Below are positions 23,745 through 32,877 of a stretch of 59,897 nt of DNA, piece after piece. This stretch comes from DATEMU01 sp964414585. Its GTDB lineage: Bacteria > Planctomycetota > Phycisphaerae > UBA1845 > UTPLA1. The stretch lies in assembly GCA_964414585.1 (NCBI GenBank), contig CAYPXR010000065.1, positions 1 through 59,897 of the forward strand, given 5' to 3'. Position numbers and translations under genes: made by a program. Positions within the stretch are counted from its first letter, which is position 1; each line of letters begins with the position of its first letter. Under the pieces are notes generated by a model, which saw nothing but the letters and a program-made list of their open reading frames with translations, made no database searches and was not told where the DNA came from.

Positions 23745-24863
23745 ATGTCCGAGAAAGCACCGACGACCGCTCGAGCCGCCGTGATGGACGCGTTCAACAC
23801 GCCCATCACGGTCCGGGCATTGCCGATGCCGGGCTCGCTCGGTGATGGTGACACCCTGGTCAAAGTCGCCATGGCCGGCGTGTGCGGGACGGATGTTCAT
23901 TTGCACAAGGGGCAGCTCGCCGTGCCGCTGCCGCTGGTCATGGGCCACGAGACGGTCGGCGTTGTCGCGGCGCTGGGCGGTGAGGTGAACGACTGGCTCG
24001 GTGAGCCGCTGGCCGTCGGTGACCGCGTGTCGTGGACGGTGGGGATGCCGTGCGGGCAGTGCCGTTACTGCCGGGTTCATAAGCTGCCGAGCCGTTGCAT
24101 GAATCGCAAGGCGTACGGGGTGAACACGCCGTGCGACCATCCGCCGCATTTGCTCGGCGGTTATGCAGAGTATCACCACCTTCGCGCGGGGACGGCGATT
24201 TTCAAACTGCCGAACGATCTGCCGTCGGAGGCGCTGATCGGCGCGGGCTGCGCGCTGGTCACGATGATTCACGCGTATGAAAAAATGCCGATCCGCTGGG
24301 CGGAATCGTGCGTCGTGCAAGGGGCGGGGCCGGTGGGGCTGGCGGCGCTGGCCATCGCGTCGGATGCCGGTGCGCGGCCGATCATCGTCATCGGTGGACC
24401 GAAGGACCGGCTGGAGCGGTGCAGGCGGTTCGGAGCGGATGTCGTCATCGACATCGATGAAGTAAAGAACCCCGACAAGCGGCGCGGGATCGTGCTGGAA
24501 CATACGAACGGTGTCGGCGCGGATGTCGTCATCGAATGCGTCGGACATCCGGCGGCGGTTCAGGAAGGCTGGCCGCTGGCGCGCGACGGCGGGCGGTACA
24601 TGGTGCTCGGGCAATATTGCGACGCCGGGCCGATCGCGCTGAACCCGCATTTGATTACGAAGAAAGAGCTGGAAGTCTACGGTTCCTACGGCAGCGAGCC
24701 GCAACACTGGGCCAGGGCAATTGAGTTTTTGCGTGCCCGGCGGAATCGATATCCATTCCACGAACTCATCACCCACCGTTTTTCGTTGGAGCAGGTTAAC
24801 GAGGCGCTGGATGCCGTGGCCAGTTGGCGGACGGGCAAGGCCGTGATTTGTCCGAACGGATGA
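23745..24863 (+). CDS. Zinc-dependent medium-chain alcohol dehydrogenase
   Basis: A 372-residue MDR-family protein. The catalytic zinc motif is GVCGTDVHLHKG with the second ligand region GHETVG. The structural zinc loop MPCGQCRYCRVHKLPSRC has four Cys. The NAD(P) Rossmann motif is GAGPVGLAALAIA, and the strand after it ends in a non-acidic residue (VIGG). It oxidises a secondary alcohol or polyol, but the substrate cannot be read; related enzymes include threonine, sorbitol and phosphonate-pathway dehydrogenases. The start at 23745 is fixed by the adjacent promoter. Confidence 0.88.
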   Translation: MSEKAPTTARAAVMDAFNTPITVRALPMPGSLGDGDTLVKVAMAGVCGTDVHLHKGQLAVPLPLVMGHETVGVVAALGGEVNDWLGEPLAVGDRVSWTVGMPCGQCRYCRVHKLPSRCMNRKAYGVNTPCDHPPHLLGGYAEYHHLRAGTAIFKLPNDLPSEALIGAGCALVTMIHAYEKMPIRWAESCVVQGAGPVGLAALAIASDAGARPIIVIGGPKDRLERCRRFGADVVIDIDEVKNPDKRRGIVLEHTNGVGADVVIECVGHPAAVQEGWPLARDGGRYMVLGQYCDAGPIALNPHLITKKELEVYGSYGSEPQHWARAIEFLRARRNRYPFHELITHRFSLEQVNEALDAVASWRTGKAVICPNG

Positions 24864-24919
24864 GGCTACCTGTAAAGTCGTGATCTGCGTTATAACAGTG
24901 TCCAGGAGGCGCGAGCGGG

Positions 24920-26422
24920 ATGTCCCTGGATTCGGATCGGCTGCACCTGATCAAGCTCATCGACAACGGCTCGCGGTTCATCTTTGCTCCGACGAATGAG
25001 GAGGATGAGGTCCTTTCACTCGTCCGCGACTACGCTGTTCGAAATCCGATCGATCTTTGGATTTGGACGGTCGTGGACGGGCTGCGTGACGGCTTGGTGG
25101 CGGATCAGCCGCCGATTTCGGACACGACCAGCGCGGCGGCGGCCCTTTACTACCTTAAAAAGAGCGGGAAAAAATTCGTCGTCGTGATGCTGGACACGCT
25201 TTCGTATTTCCGCGACGAACGCACGCTTCGCGTCGCGCGCGATCTCCTGCCGTCGCTGGCGAAGACCGAGAGCACGCTGATCTTGATCGATCATCAGGAC
25301 GAACTCCCGCCGGTGCTGGCGGCGGATGCGGCGCGGTTCGTGCTTTCGCTGCCTGACGAGGAGCAAATCGAAGCGACCGTCAAACAGACGTTGCAACGAC
25401 TCAACCGAGCCCGGCCCATTCAAGTCGATGTCCGCCGGAGCGACTATGCGTCGATCGTTCGCAATCTCCGCGGTCTCCATCGACGGCAGATCGTCCGCAT
25501 CATCGAAGAGACGATCGCCGACGATCATCGATTCGACGCGGCCGATCTGGAGACCGTGATCGCCCGGAAACGCGAGGCGGTGTCGGCGGACGGGCTGCTG
25601 GTTTTCGTGGACACGCCGGTGGACATGAACGAGGTCGCGGGGATGCGCCGGTTGAAGAAATGGCTCCAGAAGCGGCAGAGAATCATGTCGTCGCTCGACG
25701 GTCCGACCGACCTGCCGCCGCCACGGGGAATTCTGCTGCTGGGCGTGCAGGGAGCGGGCAAGAGTTATTGTGCGAAGGCGATCGCGACGGCGTGGCAGCG
25801 GCCGCTGCTGCGGGTGGACGTCGGGGCGCTCTACGACAAATACATCGGGGAATCGGAACGGCAGCTTCGAGATGCCCTGCGGCAGGCGGAGGCGATGTCG
25901 CCGATTATTCTGTGGATCGACGAGATCGAAAAAGGATTCGCCTCGGCGGCCAGCCGCAGCACGGACGGCGGTCTGTCGCAGCGGATGTTCGGGGAATTGC
26001 TCACGTGGATGCAGGAGCATCGTGCGCCGGTCTTCGTCGTGGCGACGGCCAATGACATCGAGGCGCTGCCGCCGGAGCTGCTTCGCAAGGGGCGGTTCGA
26101 CGAGATTTTTTTCGTGGACCTGCCGGACGACGAAACGCGGAGGGAGCTTTGGACCATTCACCTTCGCAAACGCCGACGCGACCCGGCGGGTTACGACGTC
26201 CCGGCGATGGTGAAGGCCTCGGACGGCTATAGCGGCGCGGAGATTGAACAGGCGGTCATTTCTGCGATGTACGACGCGTTCGATGCAAAGCGCGAGCTGG
26301 GGACGGACGATCTGATGCGGGCCTTGAAGGAGTCGCCGCCGCTGTCGGTGACGCTGGCGGAAAGAGTGGAGTCGCTGCGTGCCTGGGCCAGCGGGCGGTG
26401 TGTGCCGGCGGATGAGGCGTAG
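24920..26422 (+). CDS. AAA ATPase, Ycf46-like
   Basis: A 500-residue protein. The first 240 residues are the Ycf46-type N-domain (FVVVMLDTLSYFRDERTLRVARDLLPSL). The C-terminal half is a classical AAA module: Walker A GVQGAGKSY near 277, Walker B ILWIDEIEKGF near 332, the second region of homology ATANDIEALPPELLRKGRFDEIF (in parts) with its Arg finger, and a lid domain (YSGAEIEQAVISAMYDAF). Ycf46-like proteins are widespread in cyanobacteria, chloroplasts and planctomycetes with poorly known roles. An AGGAGG lies 12 nt before the ATG. Confidence 0.88.
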   Translation: MSLDSDRLHLIKLIDNGSRFIFAPTNEEDEVLSLVRDYAVRNPIDLWIWTVVDGLRDGLVADQPPISDTTSAAAALYYLKKSGKKFVVVMLDTLSYFRDERTLRVARDLLPSLAKTESTLILIDHQDELPPVLAADAARFVLSLPDEEQIEATVKQTLQRLNRARPIQVDVRRSDYASIVRNLRGLHRRQIVRIIEETIADDHRFDAADLETVIARKREAVSADGLLVFVDTPVDMNEVAGMRRLKKWLQKRQRIMSSLDGPTDLPPPRGILLLGVQGAGKSYCAKAIATAWQRPLLRVDVGALYDKYIGESERQLRDALRQAEAMSPIILWIDEIEKGFASAASRSTDGGLSQRMFGELLTWMQEHRAPVFVVATANDIEALPPELLRKGRFDEIFFVDLPDDETRRELWTIHLRKRRRDPAGYDVPAMVKASDGYSGAEIEQAVISAMYDAFDAKRELGTDDLMRALKESPPLSVTLAERVESLRAWASGRCVPADEA

Positions 26423-26503
26423 AAAACGCCAAAATCAAAACGAGGACGGCTGAGAATGATTGCAATACTCGCCCCTTGATCATGCCGCGATTATCCTCTT
26501 GTT

Positions 26504-27451
26504 GTGATCGTTCTCGACTCAACCCGCGCGGTGATGGAGCAGGCCCGGCTCGTTTCGATTGACGAGGCGGCGGTGGGGCGCTGGGCGAAGGAAACGCCAC
26601 AGGATGCGCTCAAACCGTTGGGACACGAACTGATCGGGCAGCTCACGGGCTCTCAGGAGGGCCTCGCGAATCTCGTCCTTTTGATCGATGCCTTGAACTT
26701 TTGCTTTTGGTCGGGAAATCCTCTGCAGTTTGAGTGGCGGGGCACGACGTATCATCGATACGAGGCGATGTTTGTTTCGATCATGCTGGCGGCGCGGTAT
26801 GAACCGAAATGGCGCGACGCCGAATACTGGGTCAGCGTGCCGAGCGAAGAGCTGCGCGAGACGTTGTCGGGTAAAGGGGAATTACTTCTGCTCGACGAGC
26901 GAGAACAGATCGTCCGCGAGACCGGCCGCATCCTGATCGAACGATTCGACGGGCAGTTCATTCATGCGATCGAATCCGTCTCCGGCCGGGCCTGGCCGCT
27001 GGCCGTTTTGTTGATGACGGAGTTTGACTCCTTTCGGGATGTGGCGACCTATCACGGGCAGATCGTTTATCTGATGAAGCGGGCACAAATTTGCCCGCTG
27101 GACATCGCCGCCTGCTGGCAGGCACACGGGCATGCGGGCTTGTCGGGGCTGGAGGAATTGACGGCGTTTGCGGACTATCGTGTCCCACAAGCGTTACGGC
27201 ATCTGGGAATTATCAAATTGGCGCCGGAATTGGCCGAATCGGTCGATCGTGAAGTGGAAATCGCCCCTGGGAGTGAAGCAGAAGTGGAGATTCGGGCGGC
27301 AACCATCCAGGCGGTCGATAAGATGGTAAAGGCTTGTGGGAAGGTCAATAAGCGAGCTTGTGCGTGGGAAATCGACTGGTATCTGTGGGGCCTGGCGCGG
27401 TCCGGCGCGGTCCAGGCGAAACATCACCGGACGCGGACCGTTTACTATTAA
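26504..27451 (+). CDS. Queuosine 5'-phosphate N-glycosidase (Qng1/DUF2419)
   Basis: A 315-residue protein starting at GTG 26504. It matches the queuosine salvage family: LLIDALNFCFWSG, KGELLLLDEREQIVRE, TEFDSFRDVATYHGQIVYLMKRAQI, LTAFADYRVPQALRHLGII, EVEIRAATIQAVDKM and the C-terminal WYLWGLARSG with HHRTRTVYY. Family members release queuine from queuosine-5'-monophosphate, allowing salvage into tRNA. A bacterial copy near a tgt gene suggests queuine recycling. The match is from motif memory, not a search. Confidence 0.85.
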   Translation: MIVLDSTRAVMEQARLVSIDEAAVGRWAKETPQDALKPLGHELIGQLTGSQEGLANLVLLIDALNFCFWSGNPLQFEWRGTTYHRYEAMFVSIMLAARYEPKWRDAEYWVSVPSEELRETLSGKGELLLLDEREQIVRETGRILIERFDGQFIHAIESVSGRAWPLAVLLMTEFDSFRDVATYHGQIVYLMKRAQICPLDIAACWQAHGHAGLSGLEELTAFADYRVPQALRHLGIIKLAPELAESVDREVEIAPGSEAEVEIRAATIQAVDKMVKACGKVNKRACAWEIDWYLWGLARSGAVQAKHHRTRTVYY

Positions 27452-27563
27452 CCAAGAGTCTTGGCCAGTGGTTCGCCACGGCGAATCTTCGATCAGCGGC
27501 TAGTGGCCATCAAAGAAAGTCCCCGGGAGCCCTTTTGTGACAAGAGCAAGGAAGCAGGCGGCG

Positions 27564-28472
27564 ATGTGGATGCGACGGTTCGGTTTTGTCTTTGCGGCAT
27601 GGTGGGGCGCGGCGGGTTGCGCGCAGCCGCACGTGGAACTGCCCACCGGCGTCTCAATTGAAGGCTATGAAAACGCAACGAAGCGGATCAACGCGGACCC
27701 GACGGCGTACCTGCGTGAATGTCTCGCCGCGACCCAGAAGCTGAAGTCGTACACGCTTCTTTTCCAGCGGCAGGAGCGACTGGGGATCATCCCGCAGTTG
27801 AAGGAGCAGGAGAACATCCGCGCCGAATATCGCGACGAACCGTTCAGCGTGAAGTTCACCTGGCTCGACGACGACAGCGAGTACCGGCAGTGCGTCTTCG
27901 TCAAGGGGAAGAACAAGGACCAGGTCCTTCTGGTCTCGCGCAACGGCTTGCTGGGTCAGCCGCCCGCGGTTCAAAAGTACCCCGTCAATTTCGCCGTCCT
28001 CTTTCAGAAGGCCCGGAATCCCATTACGGATTTCGGTCCGCGGCGGATGATGGAGCGCGTGCTCGATCGCATCGAGAAGGCCCGGGCGGTCGGCAACGTG
28101 GCGATCACGCTCGCCGGCGCGGCGGAGATCGGCCCGGAGAAAGAGCCGTGTTTTCATCTGGAGCTGAGATACCCGCCGAAAGATCAATACGCCTGCAAGT
28201 TGCAGGATTTGTACATCAGCATCGCGACGCATCTCCCCGTCGCGACATACTTGTGGCTTCCGTCGAAGGAGGAACGCACGGAGGATTCGCTGGACGCGAT
28301 GTACGGATACAGCGGGGTGAATACCGACGTGGAACACAACGACGCCGCGTTTGTCCTGGATGACGTCAAGAAAAAGAAGGCCGAGGCACCCGTGAAGACG
28401 GCGGAGAAGAGCGCGACGGCCGGTGAGGCGAGTTCACCACAGGCGGCGGTCGGGCAGGGGGCGGTTCCGTGA
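27564..28472 (+). CDS. DUF1571 lipoprotein
   Basis: A 302-residue protein; ATG 27564 is preferred because AAGGA precedes it and a signal peptide with lipobox GAAGC follows. GTG 27537 is the alternative. The core follows the DUF1571 pattern common in planctomycetes: YTLLFQRQERLG, IRAEYRDEPFSVKFTWLDD, KNKDQVLLVSRNG and a C-terminal LDAMYGYSGV. It may be an outer-membrane lipoprotein sensing or carrying lipids, by analogy with LolA-type folds. The Lys/Ala tail is low-complexity. The next gene overlaps it (GTGA). Confidence 0.8.
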   Translation: MWMRRFGFVFAAWWGAAGCAQPHVELPTGVSIEGYENATKRINADPTAYLRECLAATQKLKSYTLLFQRQERLGIIPQLKEQENIRAEYRDEPFSVKFTWLDDDSEYRQCVFVKGKNKDQVLLVSRNGLLGQPPAVQKYPVNFAVLFQKARNPITDFGPRRMMERVLDRIEKARAVGNVAITLAGAAEIGPEKEPCFHLELRYPPKDQYACKLQDLYISIATHLPVATYLWLPSKEERTEDSLDAMYGYSGVNTDVEHNDAAFVLDDVKKKKAEAPVKTAEKSATAGEASSPQAAVGQGAVP

Positions 28473-28810
28473 GGAATCTTCGCGCGGCTTTGTTGTTGAC
28501 CCTGCTGGGCTGCCTCCCTCTTGCGACCGGTTGCGATCCCGCCGCTCGCGAGAAGGCGAAGCGGGAGGCGACCTCCAAGGCCGCCGAGGTTCGCGTCGCC
28601 ACCACGCAGAAAGTGGAAGAGATCAAGGAGACGGTGGAGCCGTACGTCGATCGGGCCAAAGCCGCGACGACGAGGGCCTACGAAACCGGCAAGCGCAAGG
28701 CGGGCGAACTGGTGGAGGAAGCCCGACCGTACGTTCAAAAGGCGAAGACGGCTACGACACAGGCTGTCGAGAAAGTTCGCGAAGCCACGACACGGGCGAC
28801 CGGACGTTGA
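28469..28810 (+). CDS. Small amphipathic-helix lipoprotein
   Basis: A 113-residue protein with GTG start overlapping the previous stop. The signal peptide ends in lipobox LATGC. The mature part is one long amphipathic helix with two internal near-repeats (VEEIKETVEPYVDRAKAATTRA and VEEARPYVQKAKTATTQA, in parts), apolipoprotein- or YtxH-like. The function is unknown. It is coupled to the DUF1571 gene. Confidence 0.75.
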   Translation: MRNLRAALLLTLLGCLPLATGCDPAAREKAKREATSKAAEVRVATTQKVEEIKETVEPYVDRAKAATTRAYETGKRKAGELVEEARPYVQKAKTATTQAVEKVREATTRATGR

Positions 28811-28894
28811 TCGAAGGGTTTGTAAGGCAACATCCTCAATCAATACCGAACAATCGTCGAGGCGAGCCATGGTTCCTCGCGCTAGGCTCTTGAT

Positions 28895-29209
28895 ATGAGC
28901 CGGCGCGACTCCAACATCGATTGCGTGCTATTGGACCGAGTTCTGCGACGTGTCCGTTCACAGAAGGGTCGTGAACTCGTGGGCACCCTGGTCCGCGTTG
29001 GCGACGACATCGGGTCGGCGATTGACCGGCTCAATTACGAGTACAAATATCGCTGCGTGGTGGACGATGAGATGGGCCCGGCGAACGCGCCGAGTGCGAA
29101 TGAACTCTCCGCCGATCTGGAGCAATCGTTGCTGGAAGCCCGGCATGCGCTCGAAGAAATTTCGGCGATTTCCATCCCATCCGGCGGGACGAACCTCCGC
29201 TACTGTTAG
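28895..29209 (+). CDS. Conserved-looking small protein, unknown
   Basis: A 104-residue soluble protein with normal composition and a codon pattern like its neighbours. It is predicted mostly helical (DSNIDCVLLDRVLRRVRSQ and ADLEQSLLEARHALEEI). No domain is recognised. The ATG has no clear ribosome binding site. Confidence 0.5.
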   Translation: MSRRDSNIDCVLLDRVLRRVRSQKGRELVGTLVRVGDDIGSAIDRLNYEYKYRCVVDDEMGPANAPSANELSADLEQSLLEARHALEEISAISIPSGGTNLRYC

Positions 29210-29240
29210 GAATTGCGTGTGCGATTTGTGAACCGATTCA

Positions 29241-31163
29241 TCATTCGGTCAGCGCGCAGGCTTGAGACTCGACCGGCATTCTTCGGACATGCCGGCGGAT
29301 CGTCTCCATGAGCTTGGCCCGGTCGATCGGCTTGGCCAGATAGTCATCGCAGCCTGCGTGGAGACATTTTTCGCGATCGCCGGCCATGGCGTGCGCGGTG
29401 AGGGCGATGATCGGATGAGGGTAACCTCGCTCGCGCAAGATCGAAGCGACGCCGTAACCGTCGATGTACGGCATTTGCATATCGAGCAGAATGACATCGT
29501 GGAGGCGGTGCTCCTGCATCGAGCGGAGCGCGGTCTGCAATGCAACATTTCCGTCTTCCGCCAGGTCGACCTTCGCGCCCGCCTTTTCAAGGATGAAAGT
29601 GATCAGCCGCTGATTGTCGCGGCCGTCTTCAGCGAGAAGAATTCGAAGCCCGGTCAAGCGACCATCCAAGGGCATCGGCGTCGGCGAGGTCGTCTCCCGA
29701 TACTCGATGCTCAGCTCCTCGATCCGCTCAACCATGGGAACGCCGTTGAGCAGACCGGTGGCGATTTCAACGCTGAAGGTGGCGCCCTGGCCCGGGGTGC
29801 TGGTGACGGTGATGTCGCCGCCGAGCATGACGGCAAGGCGCTTGCTGATGGACAGACCCAGACCGGTGCCGCCGAACTCCCGTGTTGTGGAGTTGTCCGC
29901 CTGGGTGAAGGGATCGAAGAGACGGCCGATTTGTGCCTCGGTCAGGCCGATGCCGGTGTCGATCACGTCGAATCGAATGAGCGGATGGTCGGTGTCGGCG
30001 CCCCGGAGCGACACGACAAGTCGCACTCCGCCGACTTTGGAGAACTTCAGGGCGTTGCCGACGAGGTTGATCAGGATTTGCCGGAGCCGCGTCGGGTCGG
30101 TCAGGATGGTCTGCGGAACGGGCGGGATCATCTCGACGTCAAAGGACAATCCGGCCGCCTGGGCGCGGACCTGCATCAGCGATTGAATCTCGGCGACGAT
30201 CTTGACGGGCGAGCACGGCAGGTATTCGACTTGCAGCTTGCCGGCCTCGATTTTGGAGAGATCGAGGATTTCATTGATGATGCGCAAGAGGTGATGGCCG
30301 TTCTTTTGAATCGTCGAGACGGCCATCATGCGGTCCTCTGAAGAAAGGTCCCGCTCGAGGAGATTGTCGGCAAATCCGAGGATCGCCGTCATGGGGGTAC
30401 GGATTTCGTGGCTCATGTTGGCGAGAAATTCGCTCTTGGAGCGATCGGCATCCTTGGCGGCGACGATGGCCCTGCGCAGTTCGGCCGTGCGTTCCACGAC
30501 GGTGCTCTCAATTCGCGCATTGGTTTCTTCGAGCTCCGCCCGCCGCTGTGAGATCGTCTTCATCTCCTTCACGCCGAGGAGGCAGGAGCGAATGAGGAAG
30601 ATGTCCTCGAAGACGACCCAGCCGGCGTGTTCGAGCCATCGCCAGGGGCTGGCGGCGAGAACGCCGAAGACGGACTGGGGCCAATACAGTCCGCGAATGC
30701 AATGATCCGCGGCGACGACCGCCGACGCGCTGATAAGAACGCGCCAGTCACGGTAAAATGCCAGGAACGCGAGCGAGCCGAAGACGTGGAAGTGCGTTTC
30801 AATCCGGCCGCCGGTGATGTGGATCAGCAGGGCGGAAAACAGCATCTGTGAAACGGCGATCATGTGGCGGGTCAGAGTTTGTCCGGGTCGATGGATCGAC
30901 AAGATCACCGGCAGGATGCTGATGATCGCGCCGAGAAAGACGGCGCTTTTGACGTGGAGATGAATCAGCCCTTCGCCGCCCACCCAGGTATACGGCGTCA
31001 ACCACATGGCGCCGGCGATGGCGGCCATCCATTCAAAAATCAGCAGGCCGGCGAACAACCGGTCCGTTTGCGCGTGGATCGTTTGCCGGTGTTCCTCAAA
31101 AAACATGGACGCACGCTTGCGAATGGAATCCGCCGACTCGGGATGTTCCGTCAATGTTTGCAT
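29241..31163 (-). CDS. Hybrid sensor histidine kinase
   Basis: A 640-residue protein from ATG 31163 with GAGGG upstream. The N-terminal 190 residues form about five membrane helices with an unusual set of His/Asp residues (GGRIETHFHVFGSLAFLAFYRDW, VVAADHCIRGLYWPQS, WLEHAGW, in parts). A coiled coil, HisKA (MSHEIRTPMTAILG, phospho-His near 248), HATPase (DTGIGL and GGTGLGLSISKRL) and a C-terminal receiver follow (LLAEDGRDNQRL, phospho-Asp in ILLDMQMP, TAHAMAGDREKC). The His-rich sensor is shared with other planctomycete kinases. It overlaps the RedB-like gene by 13 nt, so the pair is likely co-expressed. Confidence 0.92.
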   Translation of the reverse strand: MQTLTEHPESADSIRKRASMFFEEHRQTIHAQTDRLFAGLLIFEWMAAIAGAMWLTPYTWVGGEGLIHLHVKSAVFLGAIISILPVILSIHRPGQTLTRHMIAVSQMLFSALLIHITGGRIETHFHVFGSLAFLAFYRDWRVLISASAVVAADHCIRGLYWPQSVFGVLAASPWRWLEHAGWVVFEDIFLIRSCLLGVKEMKTISQRRAELEETNARIESTVVERTAELRRAIVAAKDADRSKSEFLANMSHEIRTPMTAILGFADNLLERDLSSEDRMMAVSTIQKNGHHLLRIINEILDLSKIEAGKLQVEYLPCSPVKIVAEIQSLMQVRAQAAGLSFDVEMIPPVPQTILTDPTRLRQILINLVGNALKFSKVGGVRLVVSLRGADTDHPLIRFDVIDTGIGLTEAQIGRLFDPFTQADNSTTREFGGTGLGLSISKRLAVMLGGDITVTSTPGQGATFSVEIATGLLNGVPMVERIEELSIEYRETTSPTPMPLDGRLTGLRILLAEDGRDNQRLITFILEKAGAKVDLAEDGNVALQTALRSMQEHRLHDVILLDMQMPYIDGYGVASILRERGYPHPIIALTAHAMAGDREKCLHAGCDDYLAKPIDRAKLMETIRRHVRRMPVESQACALTE

Positions 31164-31765
31164 ACGCCCTCTTGGCATTGTTCCGTGGAGGCATCCATCA
31201 AGGGGCAGCCGAAGACCGGCGTTCGAATCACCGGAGCGGATCGGCCGCGAACGATTTCGACGACGGCCGCGCGACCGGCATTCTGCCCCTCGTGGCCGCG
31301 GGAACCGGTGATGCCGCCGCAGAAGCGCAATTTGCCGGCGGCGTCGTAAAGGACGGCCTGTCCAGAAGTGATGGCGTGAAATCGCTCTGCTTCTCGTCCG
31401 TCGATATCTTCCGCGGCCACCGTGTTGGGTATTTCCTTCGACTGAGTCCACAGGTCCGACCGTGTCCATTCTGTCTCGAAGCCCGGCGGGCGGATGAACA
31501 TCACCACAACGCTCAACCGCCCTGTGCAATCGGCGACGATTCTCGCGAGTTCGTCGATGGTTGCCCGGGTGCACGGGCAATGCGGGTGGGCGAAGATGAC
31601 GAACGTGGGTTGAGCGGTGGCCCTGGGGATTTTGCTTTCCGTGGGCCATTCATCCGGTGCATGCGCGGAAGGGCCCGGCTCGAATTCGTGGTCGAAGAGC
31701 AGCCAGAATCCGCCCACGATGAGGGTTCCCCAGATCGCAATTGAAGCGAGGATGGTGTATCTCAT
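31151..31765 (-). CDS. RedB-like thiol protein, membrane-anchored
   Basis: A 204-residue protein from ATG 31765 (MRYTILASIAIWG). One N-terminal membrane helix leads to a thioredoxin-like periplasmic domain with PTFVIFAHPHCPCTRATIDELARI (in parts), where Cys-Pro-Cys replaces the usual CxxC, and a cis-loop region TSGQAVLYDAAGKLRFCGGIT. A second Cys cluster ends the protein (FGCPLMDASTEQCQEGVC). The pattern matches proteins named RedB in planctomycetes. It could supply a redox signal to the overlapping histidine kinase. Confidence 0.75.
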   Translation of the reverse strand: MRYTILASIAIWGTLIVGGFWLLFDHEFEPGPSAHAPDEWPTESKIPRATAQPTFVIFAHPHCPCTRATIDELARIVADCTGRLSVVVMFIRPPGFETEWTRSDLWTQSKEIPNTVAAEDIDGREAERFHAITSGQAVLYDAAGKLRFCGGITGSRGHEGQNAGRAAVVEIVRGRSAPVIRTPVFGCPLMDASTEQCQEGVCKH

Positions 31766-32155
31766 GAGGTCACGAGGGTTATTTCGGCCTGATCGGCGAC
31801 GGGCGTTGGTTGGAAGGTGTCTACTCCATTTCCCGGACCCACTCAGTCCGGTGCACACCCCGCGGGCGGTAATTTTTTCTCGGCCTTTTTGATCAACTGC
31901 TCACTTACCGACCCTGGGTTGTCGTGCCGCGGCTTTTGGGCCATTCGTTGCAGTCAGCCCAATATGACAGGCGGGCTGGTTCAATCGGCGACGAAGCTCC
32001 CCGCGTCCTGATGGCGGGCATTGAAAGTATCACCCGCCGATTGCCTTCCGAAATCAGCGCGTTTGCCACATCGTGAAGCCTTCCTAAGATTCCCCTGGTA
32101 AGCGGTTTCCTTTATGATGCCCGCGATTTCTGGGGGGAGAACCAGGAAGAGGCTG
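31766..32155. other. 390-bp divergent intergenic region
   Basis: This lies between the divergent RedB-like and sixA genes. No open frame with gene-like features, no strong hairpin and no clear consensus promoter is visible. It should hold the promoters of both directions. Confidence 0.4.
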
Positions 32156-32653
32156 ATGCAGGTTTACCTGATGCGCCATGGGATCGCGACGCCCCGTGGC
32201 GAACTCGATGTCGACGATTCCGCGCGGGCGCTAACGCCGGAGGGCGTCGAAAAGGTCCACCGGATCGGCGAGGCGCTTCGCAGGCTCAAAATCGAAATCG
32301 ACGAGATCTGGACCAGTTCCCTCGTTCGAGCCCACCAGACGGCGGAGATCATCGCCGTGGCGCAGGCGATGACGCAGGCGATGCAGACGGTTCGAGAGTT
32401 GGAGCCGGGCGGGAACCAGCCGGCGTTGGTCGATTTGCTACGCAGCGCGTCCGGACTTCGAGGCGTGCTCCTGGTCGGTCATGAACCGGATATGGGGGAG
32501 CTTGCGGGCCGTCTCGTCTGCGGCCGGCCGGGGGCTTCATTTCGGTTCAAAAAGGGAGGAATCGCCTGCATTGAGATGAACGATCCCGCCATGGAGGGGC
32601 TTGCCGAACTGCGATGGCTCCTGACGCCAAAGCAGATGCTCATGTTGAAATGA
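32156..32653 (+). CDS. sixA: SixA-type phosphohistidine phosphatase
   Basis: A 165-residue histidine phosphatase. ATG 32156 is preceded by AGGAAGAGG; an upstream in-frame ATG at 32114 would add 14 residues. The catalytic LMRHGIAT is at residues 4-11, the second motif is TSSLVRAHQTAEII, and the second catalytic His is in LLVGHEPDM. SixA removes phosphate from His-phosphotransfer domains, and a hybrid kinase is encoded nearby. It also opens the CHAD/Ppx neighbourhood, where small RHG phosphatases are frequent. Confidence 0.9.
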   Translation: MQVYLMRHGIATPRGELDVDDSARALTPEGVEKVHRIGEALRRLKIEIDEIWTSSLVRAHQTAEIIAVAQAMTQAMQTVRELEPGGNQPALVDLLRSASGLRGVLLVGHEPDMGELAGRLVCGRPGASFRFKKGGIACIEMNDPAMEGLAELRWLLTPKQMLMLK

Positions 32654-32787
32654 CGGGGGTTGGCTTCTTTACGGAGAGGCCGTTGAGTAACCTGTGAATT
32701 CAAGACCGACCAGGGCTTTGATGTGTGGAAAGATTGTGAATTGTGTTGAAATGGAGTGTTGGGGCGGCCTCTTAACACAACTTTCAC

Positions 32788-32817
32788 ATGACTGGTTCTC
32801 ACAAAATCGTGTATACT
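32788..32817 (+). promoter_or_regulatory. Predicted promoter of the CHAD operon
   Basis: TATACT (32812-32817) with ATGACT (32788-32793) 18 bp upstream, in an AT-rich stretch between sixA and the CHAD gene. The expected leader is about 55 nt. The rest of 32654-32877 shows nothing else. Confidence 0.5.
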
Positions 32818-32877
32818 TGCGTTCCTTTGCCCGAGGCGGGAATTGGAAAGCGGCTTTGAGTTTGGAGTGAGCGAGTC

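Noticed and set aside
23043..24776. 577-codon open frame on the minus strand
   Set aside because: Antisense to the zinc dehydrogenase, with Arg/His/Pro-rich shadow composition and no domain.
25016..26161. 381-codon open frame on the minus strand
   Set aside because: Antisense to the AAA ATPase; repeated QRR/RRH composition typical of a shadow.
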